Shown: positions 1 to 11,219 of the stretch, one piece after another
How the letters are laid out: every line of letters starts with the position of its first letter
Position numbering within the stretch: the first letter of the stretch is position 1
Source of the DNA: Mesodorylaimus sp. YZB2_4
Taxonomy: Eukaryota > Nematoda > Enoplea > Dorylaimida > Dorylaimidae
Reading direction: 5' to 3'
Length of the DNA stretch: 64,000 bases
NCBI GenBank assembly: GCA_030248295.1
Contig: JASANH010001724.1
Span: 558,001-622,000 of the forward strand
Made by a program: the position numbers and the translations under genes
Notes under the pieces: generated by a model
The model's input: the letters and a program-made list of their open reading frames with translations, nothing else
The model's database searches: none
Told to the model about the DNA's origin: nothing

Positions 1-215
1 AGTAAGCAAACACAGTAAGCATTTTAGTATACGTCAATTTCGTGTATGAGTTAATTATCACCGTAATTGGCATACAAGAGTGAAATGGCGCAACTACGAA
101 GGGAGTCGGCGCATGGATACTTCAGAAGCCATAGAGAAAGAGCCATCATCTATAACGGACTCATAGTAAAAACAGACCTATTACCGGATGAAGCTATAAC
201 CGCATCGCATCGAAA

Positions 216-1189
216 ATAAACGTTCCTGGAACCGATATTACCGTTGCTGTGCAATGCATCATAATTTCGGCTGGTGGTCTAACCGTGAACGGAATTCCTA
301 TCCTAACTGTAGTATTAAACAAGGAATTATGTGAAAAAGATTACACAGTTTTTATTCTGACCCGAACACTAATTGATTTCGTCAATGCGCTAATTTTGGG
401 GGCATTGCAGCCATTAGCCATCCTGACAACCTCATACTCGTCAACTTTGTGTTCCGCAGTCGGCTTTATTCAGCCTGGAATGGCTTTAGCATCTGTTTAT
501 ACGGAACCGCTCCTTGCTTGCAATCGATACTTCTCAATTTTTCACAAATATTTTTACGAAAGACTCTTCACTGCGCGCATCGTCTACTTGATGTGTTTCA
601 GCACTTTAATCCTGGGCTTTCTATCAGTCGCTGTGTATCTGCTTACCAACAGCACAGGAAGGATTGAGGGTTTCTTCTGCTCGGTCAGACTTTTAACTAA
701 CACGATTTTATTATCTCTGTTGAGTGCATCCATTATGGTGGTAGGATTAGGCCTCGTTTCTTTCTTTAATTCTAGAAAATACTGCTTACTGAACGCGTAC
801 GCTAGCCAACCAATGACTAACAGTCAAAAGACACAACTACAGAGTGACCGCGAAATTCTAAGGTTTATTTGCATGGCTACTTTGTACCTGTCGCCTACGA
901 ATCTGTCTCTCTAATTGCTGTTTATGTGGAAATGGTTATTCCTAATATGGCAGCATATGTTTTGTGCGCGTTTCTAACCCCTTTCCTTCTAACTTTTATA
1001 GTAAATCCAGCGCTTTGTATTTGGATGATACGACCGATCAGGAAAGAGCTCAAGAAAAGAATTTCTCGGACTGTTAGTGCGGAACAAACTGCAGCAGCAC
1101 CTGTCGGTGCATTGTTTCATGCCAAGCAACAGACTTCAGGTTCTGCAATGCTGAGGCGACATGAAACCCAGCGTGTTTCAGTGTTTTGA
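216..1189 (+). pseudogene. 7TM receptor pseudogene (copy 1)
   Basis: Clear relative of the intact seven-helix receptors at 29271 and 37961, with matching helices, the CNRY motif at the end of TM3, the QPMTNSQKTQLQ loop before TM6 and the NPAL/IRPIR end of TM7. Two lesions are visible. The codon aligned to the relatives' ATG is ATA at 216-218, and no other ATG precedes TM1. Near 882-886 one base is missing (a G in the codon after the conserved ATL), so TM6-TM7 continue in the next frame to the stop at 1187-1189. The rest of both frames is open and conserved, so the inactivation looks recent. A sequencing error could explain the frameshift but not the lost start. Confidence 0.88.
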
Positions 1190-2039
1190 AAAATTGCGCT
1201 TTTTGTGCTCCAATAATTTGAAGCAATCTTTATGTAAACGTTATGTATGGTATGTGTGACACAGAGTATATATGATCTTCTACTAATTAAAAGTGGGACA
1301 CCCTTGGGGTGTTTTGCTTTTACGTACAAATGCTTTTTTGAAGCTGGATTAGTGACATGCCATTTTCATGCACTTGTGTACAAGTACGTTCTCGTGCAAG
1401 GACACTTCATTCCCACTAGGCTGGCTGGCTTCAGCGAGCTAGTGTTCCGCTGCCTGTGTGCTGCTGCGTGGCAAAGGCTATTGGCACTGGCTCTCACATC
1501 AGACCCCATCAAAATTTTATCGGCCCTGGGCCTATATTCAAAAATTATATTCACTGCTCCACGACTGCGCAACGCCAGCCGCTTGATGTGCTATCAAACC
1601 GAAACAATCCCGGTTTGGTTCCACGTCTTTTGGCTCGGTTCGGTTCAGTTTTCGAGAACTGAACCGATTTGCTTGTGAGCCTGCAGTACACCAGTGGATC
1701 TCTGGCTGGTGACTGGTATCCTCGTTTTAATGAAAACTATGCTTTGATATTTCTTTGGGAAGTTAATCAGTACGACGTTGAATTTCCCTGATCTATAATT
1801 ACTCGTGTAACCTGGCATGACCACTTTTCATTTCATATCACTTTGGCAAGCGGTAATCTAACAATTCACCAAACTGGTATTCCATCTCCAACGAAGCAGC
1901 AAGATTGATTCTCAGGGAGATATTGTAAAACGTAAAGCATGGTCATCGGCGACCAGCATTTGGAATTGACAAGTTCCATCTCGGGCTGAGAACATCTCTC
2001 AAGGCCCCTTCAGTACGACAGCTCGAGTGAAGTGCCGAG
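1190..2039. other. intergenic, no gene seen
   Basis: No supported gene. Several short open frames overlap on both strands without family motifs. The one distinct structure is a 10-bp perfect stem (1641-1650 with 1657-1666) around a 6-base loop inside a stretch rich in GGTT/AACC. Confidence 0.6.
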
Positions 2040-2455
2040 TTAGTACCACTTCGCGGTTTCGCAATTCATTCATAATCGGTTAAACGACTTAAAGTTTGGA
2101 AACGTCGTTGGGATATATTTGGATGTCAAGAAAGCTTTCGATCGTGTTACCCATGCTCCTCTGCTGAGATTCCTTCAATACCACCATAATCTCGCAAAAA
2201 TTGTTGGCCATCATCTACTCTTATTTATCTAATCGGAATCAATTCGTTGCAATGGACTCAGCGAGGTCAGGACTTTCGACCGTGATCTCTGGAGTTCCAC
2301 AAGGCTCAATTCTAGGCCCAATCTTATTCAGCTCGTACGTCGCCCCGATTTTGAAGGTTTTTGCATCGACCTTTATAGGGGCCAGATTATTTGCATACGC
2401 TGACGACAAAAATGTGGGTGGCCGTCGCTTTCCGACCGCCGTAAATATCTGAAGT
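2040..2455 (+). mobile_element. non-LTR reverse transcriptase fragment
   Basis: Two frames joined by a shift near 2200 carry reverse-transcriptase motifs: DVKKAFDRV (motif A region) near 2130-2155, then GVPQGSILGP and FAYADD further on, ending at a stop near 2452. This order and spacing is typical of Jockey/CR1-type retrotransposons. Endonuclease and 3' end are not seen, so this is a dead, truncated copy. Confidence 0.8.
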
Positions 2456-4159
2456 CACTTCTATTTCTCAAGTTCTACCATGGATTTGGATTTTACCGTA
2501 AACTACAATAACTCAAATTTTATTCACAAATCGATTTCTGGTCAGCGTTTTAGTCAAAGAAATACTGCAAGTCATCATTTGGTGTTGCCGAAATCTCGAA
2601 CGGTCACTTACTGACAGTCTTTTGAACATTCTGCAAAGATTTTATGGATTGACTTGACAGAAGATATCGCCTTATCATCATTGCGTCTTTTTATGACGAA
2701 TATTCGTTTTAAGTCTTTTTCTGTGTGACATCTGTTTCCTTTTTTTTGTTATATGATGTCTGCCCCGTCAGTGCGCCTTGGCTGCTTGAGATTGCAGTAA
2801 AGTAAGAACTAAGAACTAAAAACTAGCAGACACCAGAACTGTTTCGCTAAAAACAGTCACACAAAATGCATAAGATTTAAATTTGCAGCGCTGTCATAAA
2901 TATAAACCAGAATAAATTTAACAAGAACGATTACCCGTGCCCATACCCTTACCCGCCAACCCTTACGCAAACCCGGACCCGTACTAGTGTTCCAATGACC
3001 TGGGTTTTTCACTGTCTGACCTCCTTAACCGACCCCTTAAAAAAAACTTTCTAGCCAGACCCTTGACCTACGAGGAATTGTAAATTTTCTGGCTCTGACT
3101 TTGACATTGATCCAACAAAAGTTTTGCTTGTAATCGGCACCAGCAACAAAGCTTCTCTGTGTTTGCAATTTTACCGACAAAATTTCACCGAAAGCTGACA
3201 ATTTCCTAGCATTACGTGAAATTTCACGGGCAGTCCAAGAAACTGAATTTTTATCAAGCCCAAAAAGATATGCAAAGCTGTTTTCACGGCTTTGGGAAAA
3301 CTAGAGAAGCTGATACACATCGAAAATCAAAAATGGATCTCATTCGTTATAACGTCAATTCCTGCTCAAATTGCCTGCTGCATGATTGATTTCTTCTCGC
3401 CGTAATCCGAGAAAAGGCGCCTTACCAGGCTGTGAGTGACTTGTAAAGCCAGAATATCTTAAGCCAATGACGCCAAGTTTGGATATGAACGATTGGGAAG
3501 AGATAGGGATGGCTAGGCCACGGATGGATGGTATTCGCCAGCACACACTACGCTGGCATACCGTAGTCTATGCAGCTGGGCTGGTAGGGGACTGGACGAG
3601 TAAGACAACTGCAATAGCACGAGGCTCACAATCAGCAGGGGCCAGTTTCACAGTGCCATTCTAATTTTTCACAGTGCGAATTGAGGGCACTATTGGACAG
3701 CAACTTGGGACAATGCTGAGACACCATTTTGGGATGCGTCACAATAGCTGTCCTAGAAGTGCCTTATCCGTAGATTTGGGCACGTCCTACGACAGGTCTT
3801 ATCTTGTTTCATAATTAAAAAGGTTGACTTGGGACATTTTAGCAGACCTCGGGAAATACCGTACATAATGTACGTGTCAGCTAGGCACCGATTACTAGTC
3901 GAAGTTTGATGTGCGACTGCATCTGAATAATTTTACTACGTCTCGAGGACGCCCTGGATAAGGCAGCCTGGTCAACATTATATGGGCTCTGTAAACGTGC
4001 TAAATTGGGTTTATTTTATCAGGTTCACAATGGGTTTAACGATTTGGGAATCCTCGTTTTACGCTCAAAATCTGACTGTTATGTCAGCAGACTGCATGAA
4101 CCACATCATTTGCTTTTTAAAGTCATAATTTTGAGTCCACAGAGTATTGTGTTTTGTGC
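2456..4159. other. intergenic with diverged repeat debris
   Basis: No gene recognised. Positions about 2935-3110 resemble the pyrimidine-rich ACCC/TGACC part of the hAT-like repeat at 4160-5256 and are likely an old fragment of it. The remainder shows short ORFs without recognisable motifs. Confidence 0.45.
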
Positions 4160-5256
4160 GACTGTTCTACGGGATTCTCTTCCACGGGATCATGCTTGCT
4201 ACTGGCTCTATCACGCGCACAAGTATTAATTAATACTGTGTCTCCCCTTCCCTGCCAAGTGCATGTATTTGCTTGGGTGAAGAAGGAGTAAAATGATGAT
4301 AATAGGATTCTGTCGTACCTTTTTGGCCTCAATGGTAAAAAAAGGACGACAGGAATTTAGTTCAGCTGAAAAAGAACCATATTTGCGGGTCGAGAGAGCT
4401 AACGCATGCCATAATCTCAAGACGCCCAAAGATCGCCCAAAAGGTTGCTCTAGAAAGGTCAGCTCAAAGATCCCTAGATCGAGGGCGATTGTCCTGCGCC
4501 TGACAGCGCTGCTGGGAAAAGACACCAGAAAGTGTCTCCGGACATAGTCGAGGTCGTCCTGAACTTAAGACAGCTTGGTGTCCTGGGGCAGGATACCAAG
4601 CTGATTGTGAAAGGACTTGGAACATGCCTTGGGATTCAGAACTGTAGAACTGCCCTCAGATCACCACACAGGAAGGCGGGAGCTTGCAATGTTTTCACCA
4701 ACATTTTACTAAATTTACTTTCTTTCGCTGTCAGAATACTCTGACCGGGTGCAAGAAATTCTGACCTGACCCTGACCTTGACCGACCCTTAAAAAATTTT
4801 CTTACCTGACCCTGACCTTGACCAGACCCTACAAAATTGTCTGACCGTGACCCTGACTTTGACCAAGGGTCGGTCAAACGGGGTTTTGACAGAATTCTGA
4901 CATAGAAATGACCTTGAAATAGGGTAAATTTTAGGTCATTTCCAACACTAATCCATACACGCCGGGTACGGGTTGGTGCGGGTTTGGGTACCCATGTAGG
5001 ATTCTGCCTCCTCTTCCGGTGTCCCTGGCCCCCAGCATGCCCCACTTAAAATTGACGTGCACAGTAAGGGCGATGTGTGAGTGAGCGCTATTCGTTCTAC
5101 TTCGCGTTTTATTTAAAAGTAGCCGCCGAAATATCGCTTTTTTGCGAAAAAATTTTTGCCGGATCTTTCGGCGGATTTCTTAGATACGACAGCAGAATTT
5201 TAGCGGATTTTCAGGTCCCTGGCAGCGAGTTTTCATTTTTGAATCTGGCAACGCTG
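4160..5256 (-). mobile_element. hAT-like non-autonomous element, truncated copy
   Basis: Inverted copy of the first about 1.05 kb of the element at 11228. The shared end is the terminal repeat at 5240-5256, matching CAGCGTTGCCAGAT on the minus strand. Homology stops near 4160, so the far end is missing. It has no transposase. The internal region 4741-4880 is packed with TGACC-type half-sites. Open frames of about 100 codons occur in both this copy and its partner (4226-4525 minus; 11919-12221 plus), but with no family motif I do not call a gene. Confidence 0.75.
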
Positions 5257-6465
5257 TTCGTACAAATACGTAGCAGCCGCGCGTTCGGATTCGATTTTCG
5301 TGCGAATAGATATTTTGGAAATAGATTTATGACATTTTTTAAAAAGAATGGGGATTGTTTTCTTGAAATGTTTACTCTTAAAGTCAGCTCCAGCTTGAAC
5401 CAGCAGCGGAGTTATGGAGAAAGCAGGCGTCAAAGCATATTCTGAGCTAGTGATTTGACTATAATAAAGTTCAAGTGTGTATCGGCCGTGCATGGGTCGA
5501 AATCACCAAGTGGTCGCCCGTCCTTTTTTATTAGACATAAACGGGCATCCCTAATTTTGATACAAATGGTCACGGAATTTGATTAAAATTTTAATTAAAT
5601 TTTAATTAAACTTTCTTTTATCAGTTGGGACTCCATATCTCTGGTATCATAACTTGAGAAGTAATACCTTCCCAGAGTGTGGAGAGAACCCTGGAATACC
5701 TTTCGCAGTAACGTTCCGTTTAAGAATCTTATTGACCAGTGTATTGATCGCTTGGCTACCTTGTCGACTTCTATCAGGAAGAAATCGAGCATGGAAACCG
5801 TAGCTGTTGTTTAGTCGGGATGAACGACCACTCTTAAAACCAATGAAAAAGTCCGACGATTTGCTTTTAGTACGCTACGTGATTGTCATCGAGGTCTTAA
5901 TGTCTGATCGCCACAGTCAGGGCCAGAGAGTGTCTTGGAAAGACTCGCGTGTGCGTATTCGCGACACTCATCAACTTGTTTAGCTCACACCATATCAACA
6001 AACCCAGCTAAGCACTCGAAGGTACGATCGTGAAGCGGTCGCAGTCTACAGTTGTAAGGCGAAGCCGTAATCGTAGTTGGCGAGACGCAAATACGCCTAG
6101 TGGTGAAGCAGGCATTAGAGTGCATGATGATTGAAAAATTGCTTCAAAAGCTTTTTCTAAAGCACTTTGTCTTTACGCTAGACAAATTACAATCGATTTG
6201 CATGTTCCCCCCTCGCTTTTTTCTTACTGGCTGCTGTATCTTTTCGAGTCATTTTTCAGTAGCATAGCAAAATTGTACGAAAAATCTTTGTTGGAACAGG
6301 CTGTATGTTCCAACAGGCTATTTGTAAGCACCGAAAACAAAAAAACTGCAACCTACCACTATCTGCTGAGTCCGCGAGGAGTTGCTGCATTGACATCATG
6401 AGCACGATTAGAAACATGAAGGGCACGAAGCACAGAAAAGTGAACCACACTTTCTGACATCATGT
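5257..6465. other. intergenic, nothing recognised
   Basis: No supported gene, RNA or repeat. Moderately AT-rich, with short overlapping frames only. Confidence 0.5.
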
Positions 6466-6681
6466 TTATCCAAAGTGAGTGCAATCACAACCACTGGGCT
6501 CGGCACCGCATTTGCTCAAGTCCCCACCACCATGGGCCACTTGTTCGGCACGACACGCGTTCCAGATGGAGCAGCTGAGTGTGCATCCCCAGTCGATATC
6601 ATTGGCTGGCTTGTTGGCTCGTGGAGGCAAGGAGTAGACGAGGGCTACCAAGAGGACCAGAATTCCAACCGTCTTCAACAT
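6466..6681 (-). CDS. small secreted six-cysteine peptide
   Basis: Single-exon gene of 71 codons on the minus strand. Residues 1-18 form a clean signal peptide (MLKTVGILVLLVALVYSL). The remainder is a short secreted domain with six cysteines spaced C-x3-C-x5-C-x14-C-x6-C-x-C and a Gly-rich loop, consistent with three disulfides. The frame is open further upstream, but this ATG is chosen because it starts exactly at the signal peptide and lies 85 bases downstream of a TATA-like box. I do not recognise the family. Defence, signalling or venom-like peptides are all possible. The plus-strand open frame over the same bases is a shadow. Confidence 0.7.
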   Translation of the reverse strand: MLKTVGILVLLVALVYSLPPRANKPANDIDWGCTLSCSIWNACRAEQVAHGGGDLSKCGAEPSGCDCTHFG

Positions 6682-8442
6682 TTTCACTGGTTGTGGACTC
6701 GAAGTTGCTAACTTGACTTGGTACTTGGTGCTCGAATGGACTGTGATGATTGTGTGAGCCTGGGCGCTTATGTAGAGCACATGACGCAGCTTACTTTTCT
6801 TATCACCCGTTATCAGAGTGTACAATTCAACCGCAGCCGAGGGTGAGAGGGGGTTAGCAAAAAGTGGTCAGCTGCGGTCAGGGGAGCGGAAGGGGTAGCG
6901 GCCAATGGTCGACCGCAGTAAATTTTTAGACTTTCAATGACAAAAAACACCTTTTATCTTCACCAGTAGTGCGCGTTTGAACCTTCCAAACTTTTTGTCT
7001 TCTTTCCTCCTTGGTCGTTCATTCTCGATAATGCAATTTCGGCTTCATAATGACTCTTATTCCCAACTGGAATGGCATCTTATCCGAAAGGGAAAAGTTC
7101 GGAGGCGATAGCTAAGCTGATTCAGGCGTTGATCCGCCTTTCTGGCCCGCAAGCCTGACTGGGAGGCCGAGGTTCTATTCCGACGGAGGACAGCAGTTTA
7201 GTAGCTTGTCGTTGGCTTTGCACACCTGGCTCCGGGCGACACCACGTTACTGTCGAACGGCGGACGCCCACCCAAGGGGCAGAGAATTGGGAAACTGTCC
7301 TCGAACACCGGTGGAGAAGGTCCCTAAGCTAACGATAAGCCCAAGCCCCTTCTCACCCAGTATGCCCTCGTGTTGAGGTGCTCCAAGTGAAGACACAGGG
7401 AGCCTTCCATGAGAGCTAGTCACCTCTAGGGACAGGTCGGTATCACCTTTCTCCAGGATCGAGATCAGGGCAAGCCCGATCGGGATCAAGTTTTTTTGTT
7501 TGAGGTCGAACAGTTTGCACGCTCGAAGGAGATGAGTCTTTTTCCCGGACTAAAGCACACTTAAGTCATCCAGGTTTTTTATCAGGTCGAGTTTCAGTCA
7601 TTATAAATAAGCTGAAATTGATGAGTACCGTATTTCCTCGGAATTCTCCCCGCGGGAGAAATTTTTTCAAATGGGTCCCAGACAGGGGAAAATTACCAGA
7701 GGGGGGAGAATAAAGTTCAATCGGGGTCTAGACAGGGGAGAATAACCAGAGGAGGGGGGGGGGAAGATTTCAAGGAAACACGGTACATTCGCAGTTTCGA
7801 TACTCGTCCAGCGAGGTCAGCCTAGGCTAAGTAAAATCAGTGTTGTTATCATTGTCGATTTGAGCCGATGTTGCTGTTGCCTCTTCATCGCTACTGCTTC
7901 ATGGCAGATATGATGGGTCAGAGTGTACCTGCCATGCTTATGCATATCATGATTATTAGCAGAATCCCGATGCCTCAATGTCAGGATCAGGATTGGTATC
8001 CAAACCTATCCCTCAGACAATAAACGCTAATGGGCATACACTCGGCGCCAATTGGCAGACACTGGGCGCCAATGGGCAGCTAACAGGCGCCAATGCGCCA
8101 AATAATAGGCGCTGCATGCGCGTCTCAGGTCCACGGGTACTATCGAGACCAAGGAGCGTGTGCAGACAAGGGTATTTTAGGGCTGATTAGGGTTTATTTT
8201 AGGGCTTTAAGTGGTGGCGCCGTGTTGTGTTCGGGATCAGCTAGGATAACAGGATAACATAGCCAAGATAACACTTACCAAAACTCTGATCCTGAGGGTA
8301 CGGAATAAATCGATGACGATCACGTTGTTAGCGGAACATACTTTATCGTCGAAAATACGAATCCCTTTATGACAATGGATATTCCCGCGCCTTATATACC
8401 CTCTCTTAATCATGGACCTATTGGCACAAAACTGGTCCTAGA
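6682..8442. other. intergenic with low-complexity blocks
   Basis: No gene supported beyond the promoter of the peptide gene. About 7645-7765 repeats a GGGGAGAAT/ACCAGAGG motif twice and is very purine-rich. About 8035-8095 repeats a unit around GGCGCCAAT three times. Region 7180-7490 has an 80-codon minus frame without recognisable motif. Confidence 0.5.
6766..6773 (-). promoter_or_regulatory. TATA-like box of the six-cysteine peptide gene
   Basis: TACATAAG on the minus strand, about 85 bases before the start codon. The spacing is similar to the TATA-to-ATG distance (about 65-70 bases) of the other two small secreted peptide genes in the window. Confidence 0.5.
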
Positions 8443-8619
8443 ATCATGTTCATGTTCATGTTCATGTTTTACCACATCACCAAACGCTTATGCGCACTCG
8501 AGGGTGAAGGGACACATTTTACACGAAATGATTTACCGGCCCGCGAGTCGAACACTCGCCCGTAACTGCGCACCTGGCGTGAGAGGCAGACGCCTAACCC
8601 ACCAGGCCACGAGGCCGGT
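8443..8619 (-). mobile_element. tRNA-derived SINE, copy A
   Basis: Read on the minus strand, a tRNA Leu/Ser-like head carries an A-box-like TGGCCTGGTGG and a B box TTCGACTC. A body follows with AAATCATTT, TGTCCCTTCACCCTCGAGTG and GGTGATGTGGTAAAAC, then a tail of four ATGAAC-type units at 8446-8470. The anticodon arm does not fold, so it is not a working tRNA gene. The same order recurs at 32140, 52563 and 57981. Confidence 0.85.
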
Positions 8620-10599
8620 AGAAAGCAAGGTCAATCTAATAAAACAGGATGTATCCTGCAACATTGTCCAGAAAACAACAGACTGGCCTAATCCTAGGGA
8701 ACGTAATTTCGTTCCATTTATTAAGATGATCGTAGGCGCCAAAATCAATGTTCAGTGTATGTGTGGGCAAGATACAGAATGTCTTAATCAGTCGCCAGCA
8801 CCTGCCATGAGAGCGACTGTCGTCTAGCGTAGAGTGGAGTCATTTTTGGCCTGTAAAGCTTGAATTTGTGCAGCTTCAAATCAAATATGGACTGCACTTA
8901 TGGAATAAACATTGACTTAGCCACTCTGATCGCATACTTTCTTATCAAGTTTCTTATATACAGTAAAGCTTGCTCCGAACAGCTGAAGTCTATGTGGAGA
9001 GGAAAACTAATATACTGTAGGCGCTGGGAAGGAAGGGTTCTTAGTGGTTCAGCACCAGACTAATTCACATTCTCCACCGACTCAAAAAGTTACAGACTTC
9101 TCAGAGTAACTAATTTTGATAGCGACAGCTGGGTAACAATACAGTCGACTCTACCTATCAGAGAACGCTCTGGGCATTGAAGAAATTCTCTTATATTCGA
9201 TTTCTCATAATCCGAGGGATGACAAAACAATGGAAAAACTTATAGTTTACTTGATTAATGCAAAAATAACTTTACTTGCGAACGAAGTTGATGTAAAAAA
9301 ACAATCTCTAACGTAAGAAATTTGTGTTAGCGTCGTATTTTGAGCAGTTAGGGGCCGTACAAATAAATACGACGTTGTACGTCAGGGGGAGAAGCTCGCC
9401 TAAAAAACGATCTTGTATGACAAGGGGTAGAGGGGAGAGGGGCAAAATACGACGTCGTTTATGCATGGTATATTCCAAGGTCACTCTGCAAGCTGCTGAT
9501 AGCGATGGTAAACAGGTACTGCAATTGGTCCAGTGGGCTTTTGGTGAGTTGGGTTGGTTATTGTGTAGATACCCGGTGGTTTTTGGCTGGGTTAGATGCC
9601 ACATCGATGAGGATGGGTTTGGGTTGGGTGGACAAAACCAAGAATTGTAGTTTGTCCGTAGGTGCAAAACACTTGCGAGTATTGAGTACGTATACAATAT
9701 TTCTCCGTAGTTTTTGTTAGTTGATTTCCTCTCCGCTCTACTCAAGGTAATGGAGCATACATTTTTATCAAGTGGCGCGAATACGGGAACGTAACGCAAG
9801 TGCACAAAATGTAGTGAATCAGACAATATCTTGGCCAAACTTTCTTGTGTGGGCATATGCTGACGATGGAAACATGTAGTGAGCCTAACCACCCATACAC
9901 CCCAAATCTTTTTTTTTCTGGATCATTGCTGCTCCAAACATTAAGAAATATACCCCTAATTATCTACGGCTCCCTTATTACTCTAACCTGTTTTCGTAGA
10001 GTCAGCCGCGCTACATCGAACTTTGCTGCAATTCATAGAATAGAGCAAGTCTGAATTTCTTGAAGTTATTTTCGGTTATTCTGCACGAACTTTTGCTTCC
10101 TGAACAGTTGCAAACCATCAGAACTAAATATTTTTTATCTTGTTTTAAATTTTCTCTCCCATTTGTTATTTTTGCTGTGAATGGCGCAAATTTTAGTGGA
10201 AAACGGGCTTCTAGTGCCAACACAGCCAGGTATGAGAAATTTTTCTGTCACTTCCTATCTCTGTTTTTGAAGACAGCCATCTGAGAAAGCCAACGTAAAT
10301 CGCAGTCCTAGCCAGTTTTAAAGGGGCACCAAAATGCTTTCATGGTGAAAAAGTCATAAATAGAGCATAAAAAAGTTCGGCGATATCAAAAAACGGGGAC
10401 CAGAGGTGCTAAAATACGGGTACAGATAGAATGAACTGTAGAATATTTTCGAAGAGAGACTTAAAGACGAAGTACTCTCTAAAATCGGTGTCAGAATATT
10501 GGAAAGAGGAATATATTTTATAGAGATTCAAAACTCATGTTTTATAGGGGCAGCCAAAGTTCTAATTTTTAAGGCTCCTCCTTAGGTCGCAAGGGGGAA
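8620..10599. other. intergenic, no gene assigned
   Basis: A 194-codon minus frame (9308-9892) and a plus frame through the same bases are open, but neither shows a domain, signal peptide or membrane segment. The GGGGCCGTAC sequence near 9350 with nearby A/G-rich blocks suggests the decayed end of a transposon. Nothing else is recognised. Confidence 0.4.
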
Positions 10600-11030
10600 C
10601 CTTTGGAAATAAAAATTTCGACTTCTCAAGTAGAGCGGTCCAAAATTTTGGCCCCCCTTATAATACTGGGCCGCTGAATTCTGCACATCACGGATGTTTT
10701 GGTCCATTTGTTCTTGCCGTTTCTCGACTGCGTCGATTCTTTGCTTGCTCTTGGCTATTTCCGACGAATAAGCTTCGGTTAAACAAATATACGGCTGAAG
10801 CAACTTCTTGAACAATAGAGACATCGAACCATTCGTCGCCGGCGCCTCTGGGTCAATTCCTTGCGGGACTGATACTCCATATTCTCCATTCTTGACGTTA
10901 TGGCTTCCACGTTGGTACCTGTTTCTGGTGCGCGAAGGAAGGCAGTTATAGCACGTTGGGATTTATCCCCTGGGGAATGACCACTGGGCGACGTAGGTGC
11001 TTCCCGTTTAGACGAGGCCAGGATGAACTA
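10600..11030 (-). mobile_element. possible retrotransposon ORF1 fragment
   Basis: Two adjoining minus frames read as a Ser/Pro-rich segment followed by a charged heptad-like stretch (IAKSKQRIDAVEKRQEQMDQ) near 10690-10760, which looks like a coiled coil. A frame change lies near 10850. This is the style of non-LTR ORF1 or gag-like proteins, but no zinc knuckle or RRM is seen. A decayed host gene is possible. Confidence 0.3.
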
Positions 11031-11219
11031 GCAATCACTAATCGAATGGTGGAAAAACGCCGAGAAAGTTAATAGATTTAACGTAAAAACAAGCCACGTG
11101 GTGGTGAGGGATAGGTGAAGTTATCACATAGGCATAGTGCGGCCCGCGCCTCTTACACGAGCATCGGGAGAGAAAACTGGAAACAGCCGGCCTCCACCGC
11201 TGCACGCGCGCGAATCCAG

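Noticed and set aside
8369..8827. 152-codon plus frame
   Set aside because: It runs through the SINE on the opposite strand and its Cys/Ser repeats come from the tail repeat.
9308..9892. 194-codon open frame on the minus strand
   Set aside because: No domain, signal or membrane segment, and a competing long frame on the other strand. Nearby GGGGCCGTAC-type sequence suggests transposon debris.
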